In this document: positions 36,933 to 43,830 of the stretch, piece by piece
Layout of the letters: every line of letters starts with the position of its first letter
Numbering within the stretch: position 1 is the first letter of the stretch
IMG/VR virus record: IMGVR_UViG_3300044675_005783
Coordinates: 1 to 43,830 of that record
Direction: 5' to 3' (one strand)
DNA: 43,830 bases
From: a virus
Notes under the pieces: model-generated
Databases searched by the model: none
What the model was told of the DNA's origin: nothing
The model's input: the letters and a program-made list of their open reading frames with translations, nothing else
Translations under genes and position numbers: made by a program

Positions 36933-38827
36933 GCGGTCGCCACCGTCGCGAGTCTGTTGCCGCCGAGAACGCCACCCGCCACGGGATCGTGGCCCAGGCG
37001 GACTTCAACGTCGTGCAGCCGGGCGTCACCGCCGACGGCCAAGGCGGCGGCCAGCCGCGGTTTGCACTCACGGCGTACACCGGCCGGGCGATCCGGCAGT
37101 CGTGGTCCCGCAACCCGATCGTGGTCGACCTCGCCGGCATGGACACGAAGACGAATGTCGTTTCGATCATGTACGGCCACCAGTACGACATTTCGGCCGC
37201 TCTCGGCCAAGCCGACTCTATCGACAATTCGATGGAAGACCTCGCCTTGGCCGGCAATCTGATCGGCGAGGGCGAAATCTACGACCGCGTCGTTAGCTAC
37301 GCGAAAAAGGGCTGGAAGTTCCAAGCCTCAATCGGTGCCGACGTGAACCGCATCGAAAACGTCGCCGCCGGCGAAACCGTCACCGTCAACGGCCGGGAGT
37401 TCACCGGGCCGATTTCCGTAGTTCGTAGTTCCATGCTCCGCGAAGTCAGCGTCGTAATGTTCGGGGCCGATGCCTCGACGACGGTGCAGATCGCAGCGGA
37501 GCACGATCAAGGAGAAGTTTCTATGGCTGACGAAGCCACCCAGAAGCCCGTCGAGGCTGTTGCCCCGACGGAAGCCCCGGCGAGCGTCGCCGTGGAAACG
37601 CCTGTGACCGCTGCCGCGGTCGTGTCCGAGGAGAACAAGTCGATGCAAGACCTCAAGACCGAGCTGCTCAAGGAAATCAAGGCCGAGCTGCTCGCCGAAG
37701 TGCGGGCCTCGCGCCCCGCCGCCCCCGCCGCGCCGGCGGTCCACGTCAAGGCTCCGACCGACGACCCGAAGACGGTCGTGGCGTCGCTCTGCCTTGCCGG
37801 TGGCCTGCACGGTGCGGAAAAGGCCTTCGACGAGCGGACGCTCGAGGCGGCTCACGCCCGGCGTGGCGAAGCGTCGCTGGCCCAGGTGGTGCTCGCCGCG
37901 GCCAAGGCCAACGGCTACACCGGCCCGGCTCGCATCAGCGAGGGCAACTGCCGCGAGGTGCTCAAGGCCGCGTTTGCGACCCACAGCATCTCGACGATCC
38001 TGTCGGCGACCTACGGCAAGTTCCTCCTCAACGGCTTCACTGCCGTCGAGAGCAACTGGGACCGCATCGCCTCCGTTCGCTCGGTCAGCGACTACAAGTC
38101 GGTGACGGGCGTGCGGGTGACGGGCGGCTTCGAGTTCGAGCAGGTCGGCCCCACGGGCGAGCTCAAGTCGGCTGACGCCGGCGAGGAGACGCGGTCGATC
38201 AAGGCGGACCTCTACGGCCGTCTGAGCTCGATCTCGATGGTCGACCTCGTGAACGACGATCTCGGTGCTCTGACCCAGGTCAGCGCCCGGCTCGGCCGCG
38301 GTGCCGCGCTGAAGCTCAACAAGGTGTTCTGGTCGGCCTTCGAGGCCAACAACGCCAGCTACTACGCGAAGGAGACGGCGGGCGCGGGCAACGCGTTCTC
38401 GCTCAACTCCCTCAAGGCGGCGGCCACGAGCTATCGCAAGCTCAAGGACGGCGACGGCAACGTGCTCGGCGTGACCCCGCGGATCCTGCTGGTTCCGTCG
38501 GACCTCGAGCTCACGGCCGCCGAGATCATGAGCAGCTCGCTCCTCATCACCGGCAGCGATACCGTCCGCGGCAACGCGAACGTGCTCGCCGGCCGGTATC
38601 AGGTCGTGGGCTCGAGCTACCTCTCGAGCGCGTCGACTTGGTGGCTGTGTGCCGACCCGATGGACCTGCCCGCGATGGAAGTCGCCTTCCTCGGCGGTCA
38701 GCGCCAGCCGGTCGTGGAGTCGGCCGAAGCCGACTTCAACCAGCTCGGCGTGCAGATCCGCGGCCACTTCTCCTTTGGCGTGGCCAAGGGCGAGAAGAAC
38801 GGTGCCTACCGGATGGCGACTGCTTGA
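36929..38827 (+). CDS. Prohead protease-major capsid fusion
   Basis: 632 residues. Residues 1-195 are an S78-type prohead protease: RNPIVVDLAGMDTKTNVVSI, catalytic His in MYGHQYDISAAL (near residue 93) and Ser in FQASIGAD (near residue 133), then LREVSVVMFGADAS. Residues 199-285 are a charged scaffold-like stretch with a coiled coil (LKTELLKEIKAELLAEVRAS). Residues about 285-632 are an HK97-fold capsid protein. An internal ATG at 37523 with its own SD could give scaffold plus capsid without the protease. The fusion lets one gene supply protease, scaffold and shell. Confidence 0.85.
   Translation: MSGRHRRESVAAENATRHGIVAQADFNVVQPGVTADGQGGGQPRFALTAYTGRAIRQSWSRNPIVVDLAGMDTKTNVVSIMYGHQYDISAALGQADSIDNSMEDLALAGNLIGEGEIYDRVVSYAKKGWKFQASIGADVNRIENVAAGETVTVNGREFTGPISVVRSSMLREVSVVMFGADASTTVQIAAEHDQGEVSMADEATQKPVEAVAPTEAPASVAVETPVTAAAVVSEENKSMQDLKTELLKEIKAELLAEVRASRPAAPAAPAVHVKAPTDDPKTVVASLCLAGGLHGAEKAFDERTLEAAHARRGEASLAQVVLAAAKANGYTGPARISEGNCREVLKAAFATHSISTILSATYGKFLLNGFTAVESNWDRIASVRSVSDYKSVTGVRVTGGFEFEQVGPTGELKSADAGEETRSIKADLYGRLSSISMVDLVNDDLGALTQVSARLGRGAALKLNKVFWSAFEANNASYYAKETAGAGNAFSLNSLKAAATSYRKLKDGDGNVLGVTPRILLVPSDLELTAAEIMSSSLLITGSDTVRGNANVLAGRYQVVGSSYLSSASTWWLCADPMDLPAMEVAFLGGQRQPVVESAEADFNQLGVQIRGHFSFGVAKGEKNGAYRMATA
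37509..38827 (+). CDS. Internal start: scaffold-capsid protein alone
   Basis: AAGGAG (37509-37514) lies eight bases before an in-frame ATG (37523) inside the protease-capsid gene. The product would be 434 residues beginning MADEATQKPVEAVAPTEAPA. The coding part is 37523-38827. This would make many capsid copies for few proteases, as assembly needs. Confidence 0.6.
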
Positions 38828-38844
38828 TCTCTGACGTGACTGTG

Positions 38845-38878
38845 CCCGGCCGGCGGGAGCCCAAGCCCGCCGGCCGGG
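38845..38878 (+). terminator. Stable 13-bp stem-loop after the capsid gene
   Basis: CCCGGCCGGCGGG (38845-38857), loop AGCCCAAG, CCCGCCGGCCGGG (38866-38878): a perfect stem. Only TCTT follows, so it is a weak terminator, or an mRNA-stabilising or attenuating hairpin between capsid and decoration genes. Confidence 0.6.
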
Positions 38879-38922
38879 TCTTCGATCAACCCTAACCCTG
38901 TTTCCAAGAAAGAGAGTTTCAA

Positions 38923-39249
38923 ATGGCTTCTATCGTTGGCGAGGGTGCTTCCCTCGACTACACCCCTGGCTCGGCCGTTGTGTCGGGTGACGTGGTGGTG
39001 CTCGGTTCCATCGGTGTCGGCATCGCCGATCACGACATCCCGGCGAACACGCTTGGGGCGGTCGTGGTCGACGGCCTGGTCGAGTTCCCCAAGGCCACCG
39101 GCGCGATCAACGCGTACGCCAAGGTCTACTGGGACAACACGGCCAAGAACGTGACGACGACGGCGACGAACAACACGCTCGCCGGCTATGCCGTCGCGGC
39201 CGCCGCCTCCGGCGACGCGACCGTCCGCGTCAAGCTGATGAAGGCCTAG
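38923..39249 (+). CDS. Capsid decoration protein (DUF2190-like)
   Basis: 108 residues, SD AGAAAGAGAG. All beta: EGASLDYTPGSAVVSGDVVV, IGVGIADHDIPANTLGAVVV, DGLVEFPKATGAINAYAKVY, ASGDATVRVKLMKA. The pattern matches DUF2190 proteins, which follow capsid genes and decorate the shell. The upstream stem-loop may set its expression. Confidence 0.85.
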   Translation: MASIVGEGASLDYTPGSAVVSGDVVVLGSIGVGIADHDIPANTLGAVVVDGLVEFPKATGAINAYAKVYWDNTAKNVTTTATNNTLAGYAVAAAASGDATVRVKLMKA

Positions 39250-39329
39250 TGGCGTGCTGACGGGTGCCCCGCGGCGGCGCTTTCAATAGCCGCCGCCGCG
39301 GGCGCAACCCGTTCCCGGGAGTATTTCGA

Positions 39330-40028
39330 ATGCAGGATATGTTGGCCAAGGCCGAGTCGTGGTTTGAGCAACAGCGCCGGGAGCATCTCGCCGTTGAAGT
39401 TCAATACCGACCGGCCGGCACGCTCCTGCCGCGAACCTGCCGGGCCACGCTGGTCGTTGGCCGCTGGGAGTCTGTCGATTCGGCCGGGCAATTGGTGCGG
39501 ATGGAGAGCTTGGATTTCTTCATCCACAAGGACGAACTGCCGGCCGACCCCAAGAAGGGCGACCGGATAGCCGTCACGGAGCAAGGCGTCGAGAAGTTGT
39601 ACGAGGTGGCGATCATCGGCGGGGCATCCCATCCGTGGTCGTGGGCCGATCGTTCGCAAAAAATCCGCAGGATACGAACTATGGCCGTTGCCGGCACCAC
39701 TGCCACCCCGAATGAGACGCTGCTCGTGCGGGCCGTCGGCTCCTCGACCGCGGCCGACATCACCGACGCCCAGATCAAGACGAGCCTCTCGCTCGATATG
39801 GCCCAATCGCGGGCCATCGAAAAGACGGTCGTCGCCGCGTCGGCCTACCTCTACGTCGTGCTGCCCGTGTCATTTGGCGAGCCCGTTCTCCGCGTCAACG
39901 GCTTTCTGACGACCGCCTGGGGGCTGACGCTGCGAAATATTGCCTTTGATGGGCAAGCCTCGCGGCCCTACCGCATTTACCGCTCGACCTACCCGATCAC
40001 CGGCACGGCCGTCGTGGAGATTTCGTAA
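39330..40028 (+). CDS. Two-domain head-tail connector/neck-region protein
   Basis: 232 residues from ATG 39330 (GGGAG upstream, sharing bases with an AGTATTTCG copy at 39320-39328); a GTG start at 39264 would add 22 basic residues. Domain one (1-115, [54 protein letters not shown]) is like head completion/neck proteins encoded after capsid genes. Domain two (117-232, [40 protein letters not shown]) is a beta domain seen in virion proteins. The ATG at 39680, just at the border, might start domain two alone. Confidence 0.55.
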   Translation: MQDMLAKAESWFEQQRREHLAVEVQYRPAGTLLPRTCRATLVVGRWESVDSAGQLVRMESLDFFIHKDELPADPKKGDRIAVTEQGVEKLYEVAIIGGASHPWSWADRSQKIRRIRTMAVAGTTATPNETLLVRAVGSSTAADITDAQIKTSLSLDMAQSRAIEKTVVAASAYLYVVLPVSFGEPVLRVNGFLTTAWGLTLRNIAFDGQASRPYRIYRSTYPITGTAVVEIS

Positions 40029-41782
40029 TGCCGCAGATCAAGGGCACCAACGTCGTCGCCCCGGTCGTGCCGCTCGACACGGCCGACGTGCACCCATCGC
40101 ACGAGGCCCGCTATGGCAAGGGCGGCTATCGCACGGTCGCCACGCTGGCGGAGCGGGACGCGATCCCGGCCCCTCGACGAGAGGCCGGGATGCTGGTGTT
40201 CGTTCAGGCCGACGAAAGTATGTGGAGGCTGGCGAGCGATCTGACTCAGTGGGTTGCTGCATCCACAGTCGGGCCTCAAGGCCCGCCTGGGCCGGCCGGA
40301 GCTGCTGGCGCAACCGGCCCGATGCCCTACAACTATCGCGGTGAGTGGGATAACTTCACCAATTACAGTCTGTACGACGCGGTGACGTTTGACGGCGGCC
40401 TCTGGTGGCTGCCGGCGACCGGCGGGTGGACGATCGGCGGCGCTCCGCCGGGGTACAACTGGCAACTTTTGGTCGCAAAGGGTGCAACCGGCGACGCTGG
40501 CCCACAGGGGCCGCAAGGCGCGACGGGGCCACAAGGCGCAACCGGAGTAACTGGGGCGAAGGGCGACACCGGCAACACAGGCCCGCAAGGCCCAGCAGGC
40601 CCGGCAGGAACACAAGGCCCGCAAGGGCCGAAGGGCGATACGGGCGATGCTGGATCTCAAGGCCCGCAAGGCCCGGCAGGGGCAGCGGGAGCTGCTGGCG
40701 CGACCGGCCCACAAGGCCCAGCGGGTGTCGTCACGGCGACTGCTCCCGTGACCTACAACTCCGGAACGCAGACGGTCGCCCTGTCGATCGGCTCCGGCCT
40801 CACGACCTCGAGCGGCTCGCTTGCCCTGGCGGCCCACAAGGCGAGCCATTCGATCGGGGGATCGGACGCTCTCACGCCCGTCGACATCGGGGCCGCGACT
40901 CAATCTCATACGCATAGCGCAGTTGACGTTACGGCGGGCCAGTTCGACATCGCCCGAATCCCCAGCCTCCCGGCCTCGCAGATCGGAAGCGGTGTGCTGG
41001 ACGCGGCGAGGTTGCCGTTCGCCACGACGGCACAGGCGCTCGCAGGGACAAACGCTGCCACCGTGGTGACGCCTGCGGCGATGCACGTCGCAAGGCGAGG
41101 CAGCGGACGGGCGCGGTTCTGGGAAATCTTTACCGACTTCACGATGGATTTCAGCGGCAACGCCACAGGCTCGGACGGCTTCATATTTGGAAGTCAAGTC
41201 TCAGGCGCAGGCTCTGGACTAAACTTTTTTTCTAATACGTCAGACTCCTTCACGACCCCGACCGCCGGAATCATGACCGCTACGACGGGGACGACCAGCA
41301 CCGGCCGTGGTGGCTTCGATTCGTTCCAGAGCCGCCCACACCGCTCCGACACCGGAACCACGACCTTTGAGACGATGATCTATCTCCCGCTGCTGGCGTC
41401 CGCGACGGAGGATTATGTGCTGCGGATCGGTTATGTCAGAGGCAACGGAATCGACCAGCAGTGCGTCGCGTTTGAGTACGACCGGGCCGCGTCGGCAAAC
41501 TGGCGCTGCGTGACCGGGAATAACGCCGACTTCTCGCGCTCCACGACCAGCGTGGCCGTCACGGAAACGAAGTGGATAAAGCTCTCCGCAACGTGGACGA
41601 GTGCCTCTGCGGCGTTCTTTATCAATGACGTACAAGTCGCCACCAACACGCAATTCATTCGGCCCGGCGCGCAGTGGATCGGCGGCCACATCATCAAGAC
41701 CGCAGGCACGACGGCGCGGACGATGCTCGTGGATTACTTCTACGCTCGCCACGACTTCACGAACGAGAGGACGTTCACTTGA
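40028..41782 (+). CDS. Collagen-like fibre protein
   Basis: 584 residues. N-terminal attachment region (1-80), a short Gly-X-Y stretch ([20 protein letters not shown]), a chitin-binding/carbohydrate-like domain ([32 protein letters not shown]) at 103-150, a long Gly-X-Y stalk (about 152-235) and a beta-rich C-terminal half (330-584) with a LamG-like end ([40 protein letters not shown]). It probably makes a trimeric fibre. It lies in the head/neck region, far from the other fibre genes, so it may be a capsid or whisker fibre. The chaperone gene follows. Confidence 0.8.
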   Translation: MPQIKGTNVVAPVVPLDTADVHPSHEARYGKGGYRTVATLAERDAIPAPRREAGMLVFVQADESMWRLASDLTQWVAASTVGPQGPPGPAGAAGATGPMPYNYRGEWDNFTNYSLYDAVTFDGGLWWLPATGGWTIGGAPPGYNWQLLVAKGATGDAGPQGPQGATGPQGATGVTGAKGDTGNTGPQGPAGPAGTQGPQGPKGDTGDAGSQGPQGPAGAAGAAGATGPQGPAGVVTATAPVTYNSGTQTVALSIGSGLTTSSGSLALAAHKASHSIGGSDALTPVDIGAATQSHTHSAVDVTAGQFDIARIPSLPASQIGSGVLDAARLPFATTAQALAGTNAATVVTPAAMHVARRGSGRARFWEIFTDFTMDFSGNATGSDGFIFGSQVSGAGSGLNFFSNTSDSFTTPTAGIMTATTGTTSTGRGGFDSFQSRPHRSDTGTTTFETMIYLPLLASATEDYVLRIGYVRGNGIDQQCVAFEYDRAASANWRCVTGNNADFSRSTTSVAVTETKWIKLSATWTSASAAFFINDVQVATNTQFIRPGAQWIGGHIIKTAGTTARTMLVDYFYARHDFTNERTFT

Positions 41783-42090
41783 CGCACTACCTGTGCCATG
41801 TCGAAAAGGCGTCTGTTACGATCGCCCGCGACGTTCCGGCGGATTACGTTGCCCAATCGCCATGGGTGGTGCTGAGTGCCGACGAGTTGGCCGAGCGTGA
41901 GCGGCTCGCAATGCCGCACGTTCGCCGTGAGCGTGACGAGCGGCTGACGGCGAGCGATTGGACGCAGATGTCGGACTCCCCGCTTTCGGAGACGCAGCGG
42001 GCCGCGTGGGCCGCGTACCGACAGGCGCTCCGCGACCTGCCGAGCGTCTACTCAGGCGAAGGGCCAATTCCGTGGCCCGTCGCGCCGTAG
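41779..42090 (+). CDS. Tail fibre assembly chaperone-like protein
   Basis: 103 residues from TTG 41779 overlapping the fibre stop (TTGA). The C-terminal part [40 protein letters not shown] and IPWPVAP is the hallmark of phage fibre assembly/tail assembly chaperone proteins (DUF4376 / XkdW type), which aid folding of the fibre encoded just upstream. Confidence 0.8.
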   Translation: MTHYLCHVEKASVTIARDVPADYVAQSPWVVLSADELAERERLAMPHVRRERDERLTASDWTQMSDSPLSETQRAAWAAYRQALRDLPSVYSGEGPIPWPVAP

Positions 42091-42260
42091 TGCTGTCTTC
42101 CCACAACATACGGTCGCCCTGCGGTCTGCTGAACGGCCACGCCCCGCGTGGCTCTGGGCTTCATGCTCTTAGGCAGCGCGGGGCGACCTAGTGCGCTCTT
42201 CACCTTAGAGACGGCATTTCGGGGCATTTCAGAAGTGGACTCGGCGCGTAGTCTTGGGGC

Positions 42261-42587
42261 ATGGACCCAAAGCACGAGCCGACGCGAGTGGTCGAAGTCT
42301 TCATGGCGGGCGACATCGACCACGCCAAACGAGTGATCCGGCGTTTCTGCCGTGACGTTCCCTGCTGCGTCACCGTCACGCCGACCACCTACATCTACCA
42401 AGGCGGCGAGGAAGCCGGGTTTGTCGTTGGCTTCCGCAACTACCCGCGACTCCCGACGGACGGCTACACGCTGAGGGAAACGGCCCGCGACCTTGCCGAT
42501 CGGCTGCGTGAGGAACTGAGCCAGGATTCGTACATGACTGTGGACGCTGGCGGTATGACCACATGGAGCACCACCAGAGATGCCTGA
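42261..42587 (+). CDS. Small protein, unknown
   Basis: 108 residues, ATG 42261, after a 170-base gap with no clear promoter. The core (VTVTPTTYIYQGGEEAGFVV, FRNYPRLPTDGYTLRETARD, DLADRLREELSQDSYMTVD) is a beta-alpha fold seen in small phage hypothetical proteins. It overlaps the PP-loop gene by eight bases and may be its partner. Confidence 0.5.
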   Translation: MDPKHEPTRVVEVFMAGDIDHAKRVIRRFCRDVPCCVTVTPTTYIYQGGEEAGFVVGFRNYPRLPTDGYTLRETARDLADRLREELSQDSYMTVDAGGMTTWSTTRDA

Positions 42588-43326
42588 CGAACTGCGAACC
42601 GTTGTGTCGTTCGGTGGAGGCGTTAATTCGACGGCCTTGCTGATCGGGCTTCGCGATCGCCACCAGCGGCCCGATTTCGTCATCTTTGCCGACACGGGCG
42701 GCGAAAAGCCTGGAACATACTCGCACCTTCAGCGGATGAACGAATGGTGCCAGACCAACGGATTCCCCGAGATCGTGACGGTTCGCGAAAAGATCACGCT
42801 TGAGCAGGACTGCTTGGATCGCGAGACGCTGCCAGGAAAAGCGTTTGGCTTTGGCTCTTGCAGCGACAGGTTTAAGGTCCAGCCGCAGAAGAAGTGGCTC
42901 CGCGAGCAAGGCGTGAAAACGCCAATGTGGTTGGTGGGAATTCACCTGGGAGAACGCCACCGGGCAGAGCGGACACTGAACCAAAGGACCGACACGCGAT
43001 TCCCGCTCATTGAGTGGGGATGGGGGCAGGTAGAGTGCGAGGACGCTATCTCTCGCGAGGGGATGCCGCTGCCGTGCAAGTCAGCCTGTTTTTACTGCCC
43101 GGCCATGAAAAAGCGCGAGGTGTTCGAACTCAAGCGAACCGACCCGGACCTGTTCGATAGGGCCGTGCAGATGGAACGGGCCGCCAAGGAAGCTGGCACT
43201 TTGACTACGGTCAAAGGGCTGGGCCGCCATTGGTCGTGGGAGGACTTGGTGAAGGCCGACGAGGCTCAGATGAGACTTTTCGTGGATTGCCAAGCACCGA
43301 TCTGCGACACATGCGTGGACTGGTGA
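42580..43326 (+). CDS. PAPS reductase-like PP-loop (adenine nucleotide alpha-hydrolase) protein
   Basis: 248 residues. PP-loop SFGGGVNSTALLIG at 10-23, FADTGGEKPGTYSHLQRMNE, FGSCSDRFKVQPQKKWLREQ, cysteine pair in SACFYCPAMKK (near residue 168) and a C-terminal CDTCVDW. This is the phage version of the PAPS reductase/DndC-like family, which activates a substrate with ATP and may transfer sulfur. In phages it has been linked to DNA or tRNA modification or sulfur use; which applies here is unknown. The other Dnd genes are absent. A+T-richer codon use suggests cargo. Confidence 0.8.
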   Translation: MPDELRTVVSFGGGVNSTALLIGLRDRHQRPDFVIFADTGGEKPGTYSHLQRMNEWCQTNGFPEIVTVREKITLEQDCLDRETLPGKAFGFGSCSDRFKVQPQKKWLREQGVKTPMWLVGIHLGERHRAERTLNQRTDTRFPLIEWGWGQVECEDAISREGMPLPCKSACFYCPAMKKREVFELKRTDPDLFDRAVQMERAAKEAGTLTTVKGLGRHWSWEDLVKADEAQMRLFVDCQAPICDTCVDW

Positions 43327-43403
43327 CAGCCGAAGTGCGCTCTTGCACCAGAAGAGCGAAGGCAAGGTAGTTGCGAACAAGTACCTAGGTTTTGCTCCCG
43401 ACA

Positions 43404-43421
43404 CGTATCAAAAACGATACG
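43404..43421. promoter_or_regulatory. Inverted repeat CGTATC/GATACG before the 43478 gene
   Basis: CGTATC (43404-43409) and GATACG (43416-43421) with a six-base A-rich loop, upstream of TACAAT (a possible -10 near 43441). It could be an operator or a short hairpin. Confidence 0.35.
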
Positions 43422-43477
43422 CCTCACGAACGATTTCAGATACAATCTGGGCGTTCGCAATTCGCGAAAGGCGAAAC

Positions 43478-43696
43478 ATGGCACACGCACTCCTGAAATT
43501 CGACCTCTCGGAGCCCGATGACGAGCGGCTTCACCGCTACGCCCTCGCTGGCCGTGATGCGCTAATCGCACTGGAGGTGGTAGAAAACCGATGCCGTGCG
43601 ATTCTCAAGCACGGCGATCCAAGCGAGGAGACGCAGCGGATCGTGGAAGAAATACGGGCGCTGGTGCCTTACGAATTGACGAGCCTGCTCGTCTGA
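43478..43696 (+). CDS. Small phage protein, T4-type acidic helical family
   Basis: 72 residues from ATG 43478, chosen because AAGG stands before it. MAHALLKFDLSEPDDERLHR, ALAGRDALIALEVVENRCRA and LKHGDPSEETQRIVEEIRAL follow the pattern of a widespread small phage family (FDLPEE..., then a helix, then LKYG...). Function unknown. It lies between the PP-loop gene and the window end, in the place taken by the 57-329 gene at the other end. Confidence 0.6.
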   Translation: MAHALLKFDLSEPDDERLHRYALAGRDALIALEVVENRCRAILKHGDPSEETQRIVEEIRALVPYELTSLLV

Positions 43697-43723
43697 GCGA
43701 ACTAACCGGAACCGCCGGATAGT

Positions 43724-43830
43724 TGCGCTATAGCGGCGAGAGCGGGCCGGTGAATCTGGCATAATGGCAATATGCCAACCGCAGCCCCAACGCACGTCCA
43801 GCGGCTCGTCGCCAACGAACTAGCCGCCGC
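43724..43830. repeat. Right copy of the 107-bp end repeat; partial copy of the 439 gene
   Basis: Identical to 391-497. It contains the first bases of the tail completion gene (start at 43772), cut off by the window end after 59 bases. It joins the 43478 gene to the tail genes on a circular map. Confidence 0.9.

Noticed and set aside
40480-40735. Dense short repeats that could be read as a CRISPR-like or tandem array
   Set aside because: They are Gly-X-Y codons of the collagen-like stalk in an intact reading frame; there are no unique spacers.
42580-43326. A Dnd phosphorothioation system
   Set aside because: Only a DndC-like family member is present; DndA, B, D and E are absent.

Overview
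The window reads as an essentially complete genome of a temperate, long-tailed (siphovirus-like) bacteriophage, in circularly permuted order. The last 107 bases (43724-43830) repeat bases 391-497 exactly, so the map closes on itself. The 390 bases left of the first copy differ from the sequence left of the second copy, which suggests a variant branch or an assembly overlap. Base composition is high in G+C (about 65% by eye). A planctomycete host is my tentative guess, based on a phage csrA, a papain-like peptidase in the lysis region and the general style of the small proteins. No 16S or other host marker is present.

Layout. 57-12406 (+): neck and tail genes, with tail completion, HK97 gp10-like neck protein, three small tail-tube-like paralogues, tail chaperone with an apparent -1 frameshift, tape measure, tail tip, a 1139-residue cysteine-rich fibre, a collagen-like protein and a LamG-like lectin. 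12518-15417 (+): small HELLH metallopeptidase-like protein, calcineurin-like phosphoesterase, dATP/dGTP diphosphohydrolase-like protein. 15417-18577 (+): membrane proteins around a membrane-anchored papain-like cysteine peptidase, the best lysis candidate. 18557-23489 (-): leftward early block with a Prim-Pol domain protein, two HTH proteins, an ArdC-like antirestriction protein and small unknowns. It has a family of look-alike promoters and repeated leaders rich in ACAACCC followed by AGGAG. 23490-24194: divergent control region with palindromes and hairpins. 24616-25771: integrase and a probable attP made of the 3' half of a tRNA-Arg(ACG) gene. 25842-32483 (+): CI/Cro-like repressor, strong early promoter, CsrA, RecA-like ATPase, second tyrosine recombinase, SSB-like protein, PD-(D/E)xK nucleases, replication-initiator-like protein, LexA DNA-binding-domain protein. 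32483-43696 (+): terminase, connector, portal, protease/capsid fusion, decoration protein, neck protein, collagen-like fibre, fibre chaperone and a PAPS-reductase-like PP-loop protein, leading back to the tail genes.

How it works together: the repressor and the 26116-26144 promoter would set the lysogeny switch. The rightward early genes recombine and replicate DNA with host polymerase and helicase, since none is encoded. The leftward block looks like host-takeover and defence genes. Rightward late genes build and release virions. The most unusual signals are a 9-bp word (AGTATTTCG) present 17 times, twice as large palindromes; a textbook-looking frameshift signal in the tail chaperone; an internal start that can separate capsid from protease; a papain-like peptidase in place of a usual endolysin; and two related tyrosine recombinases.
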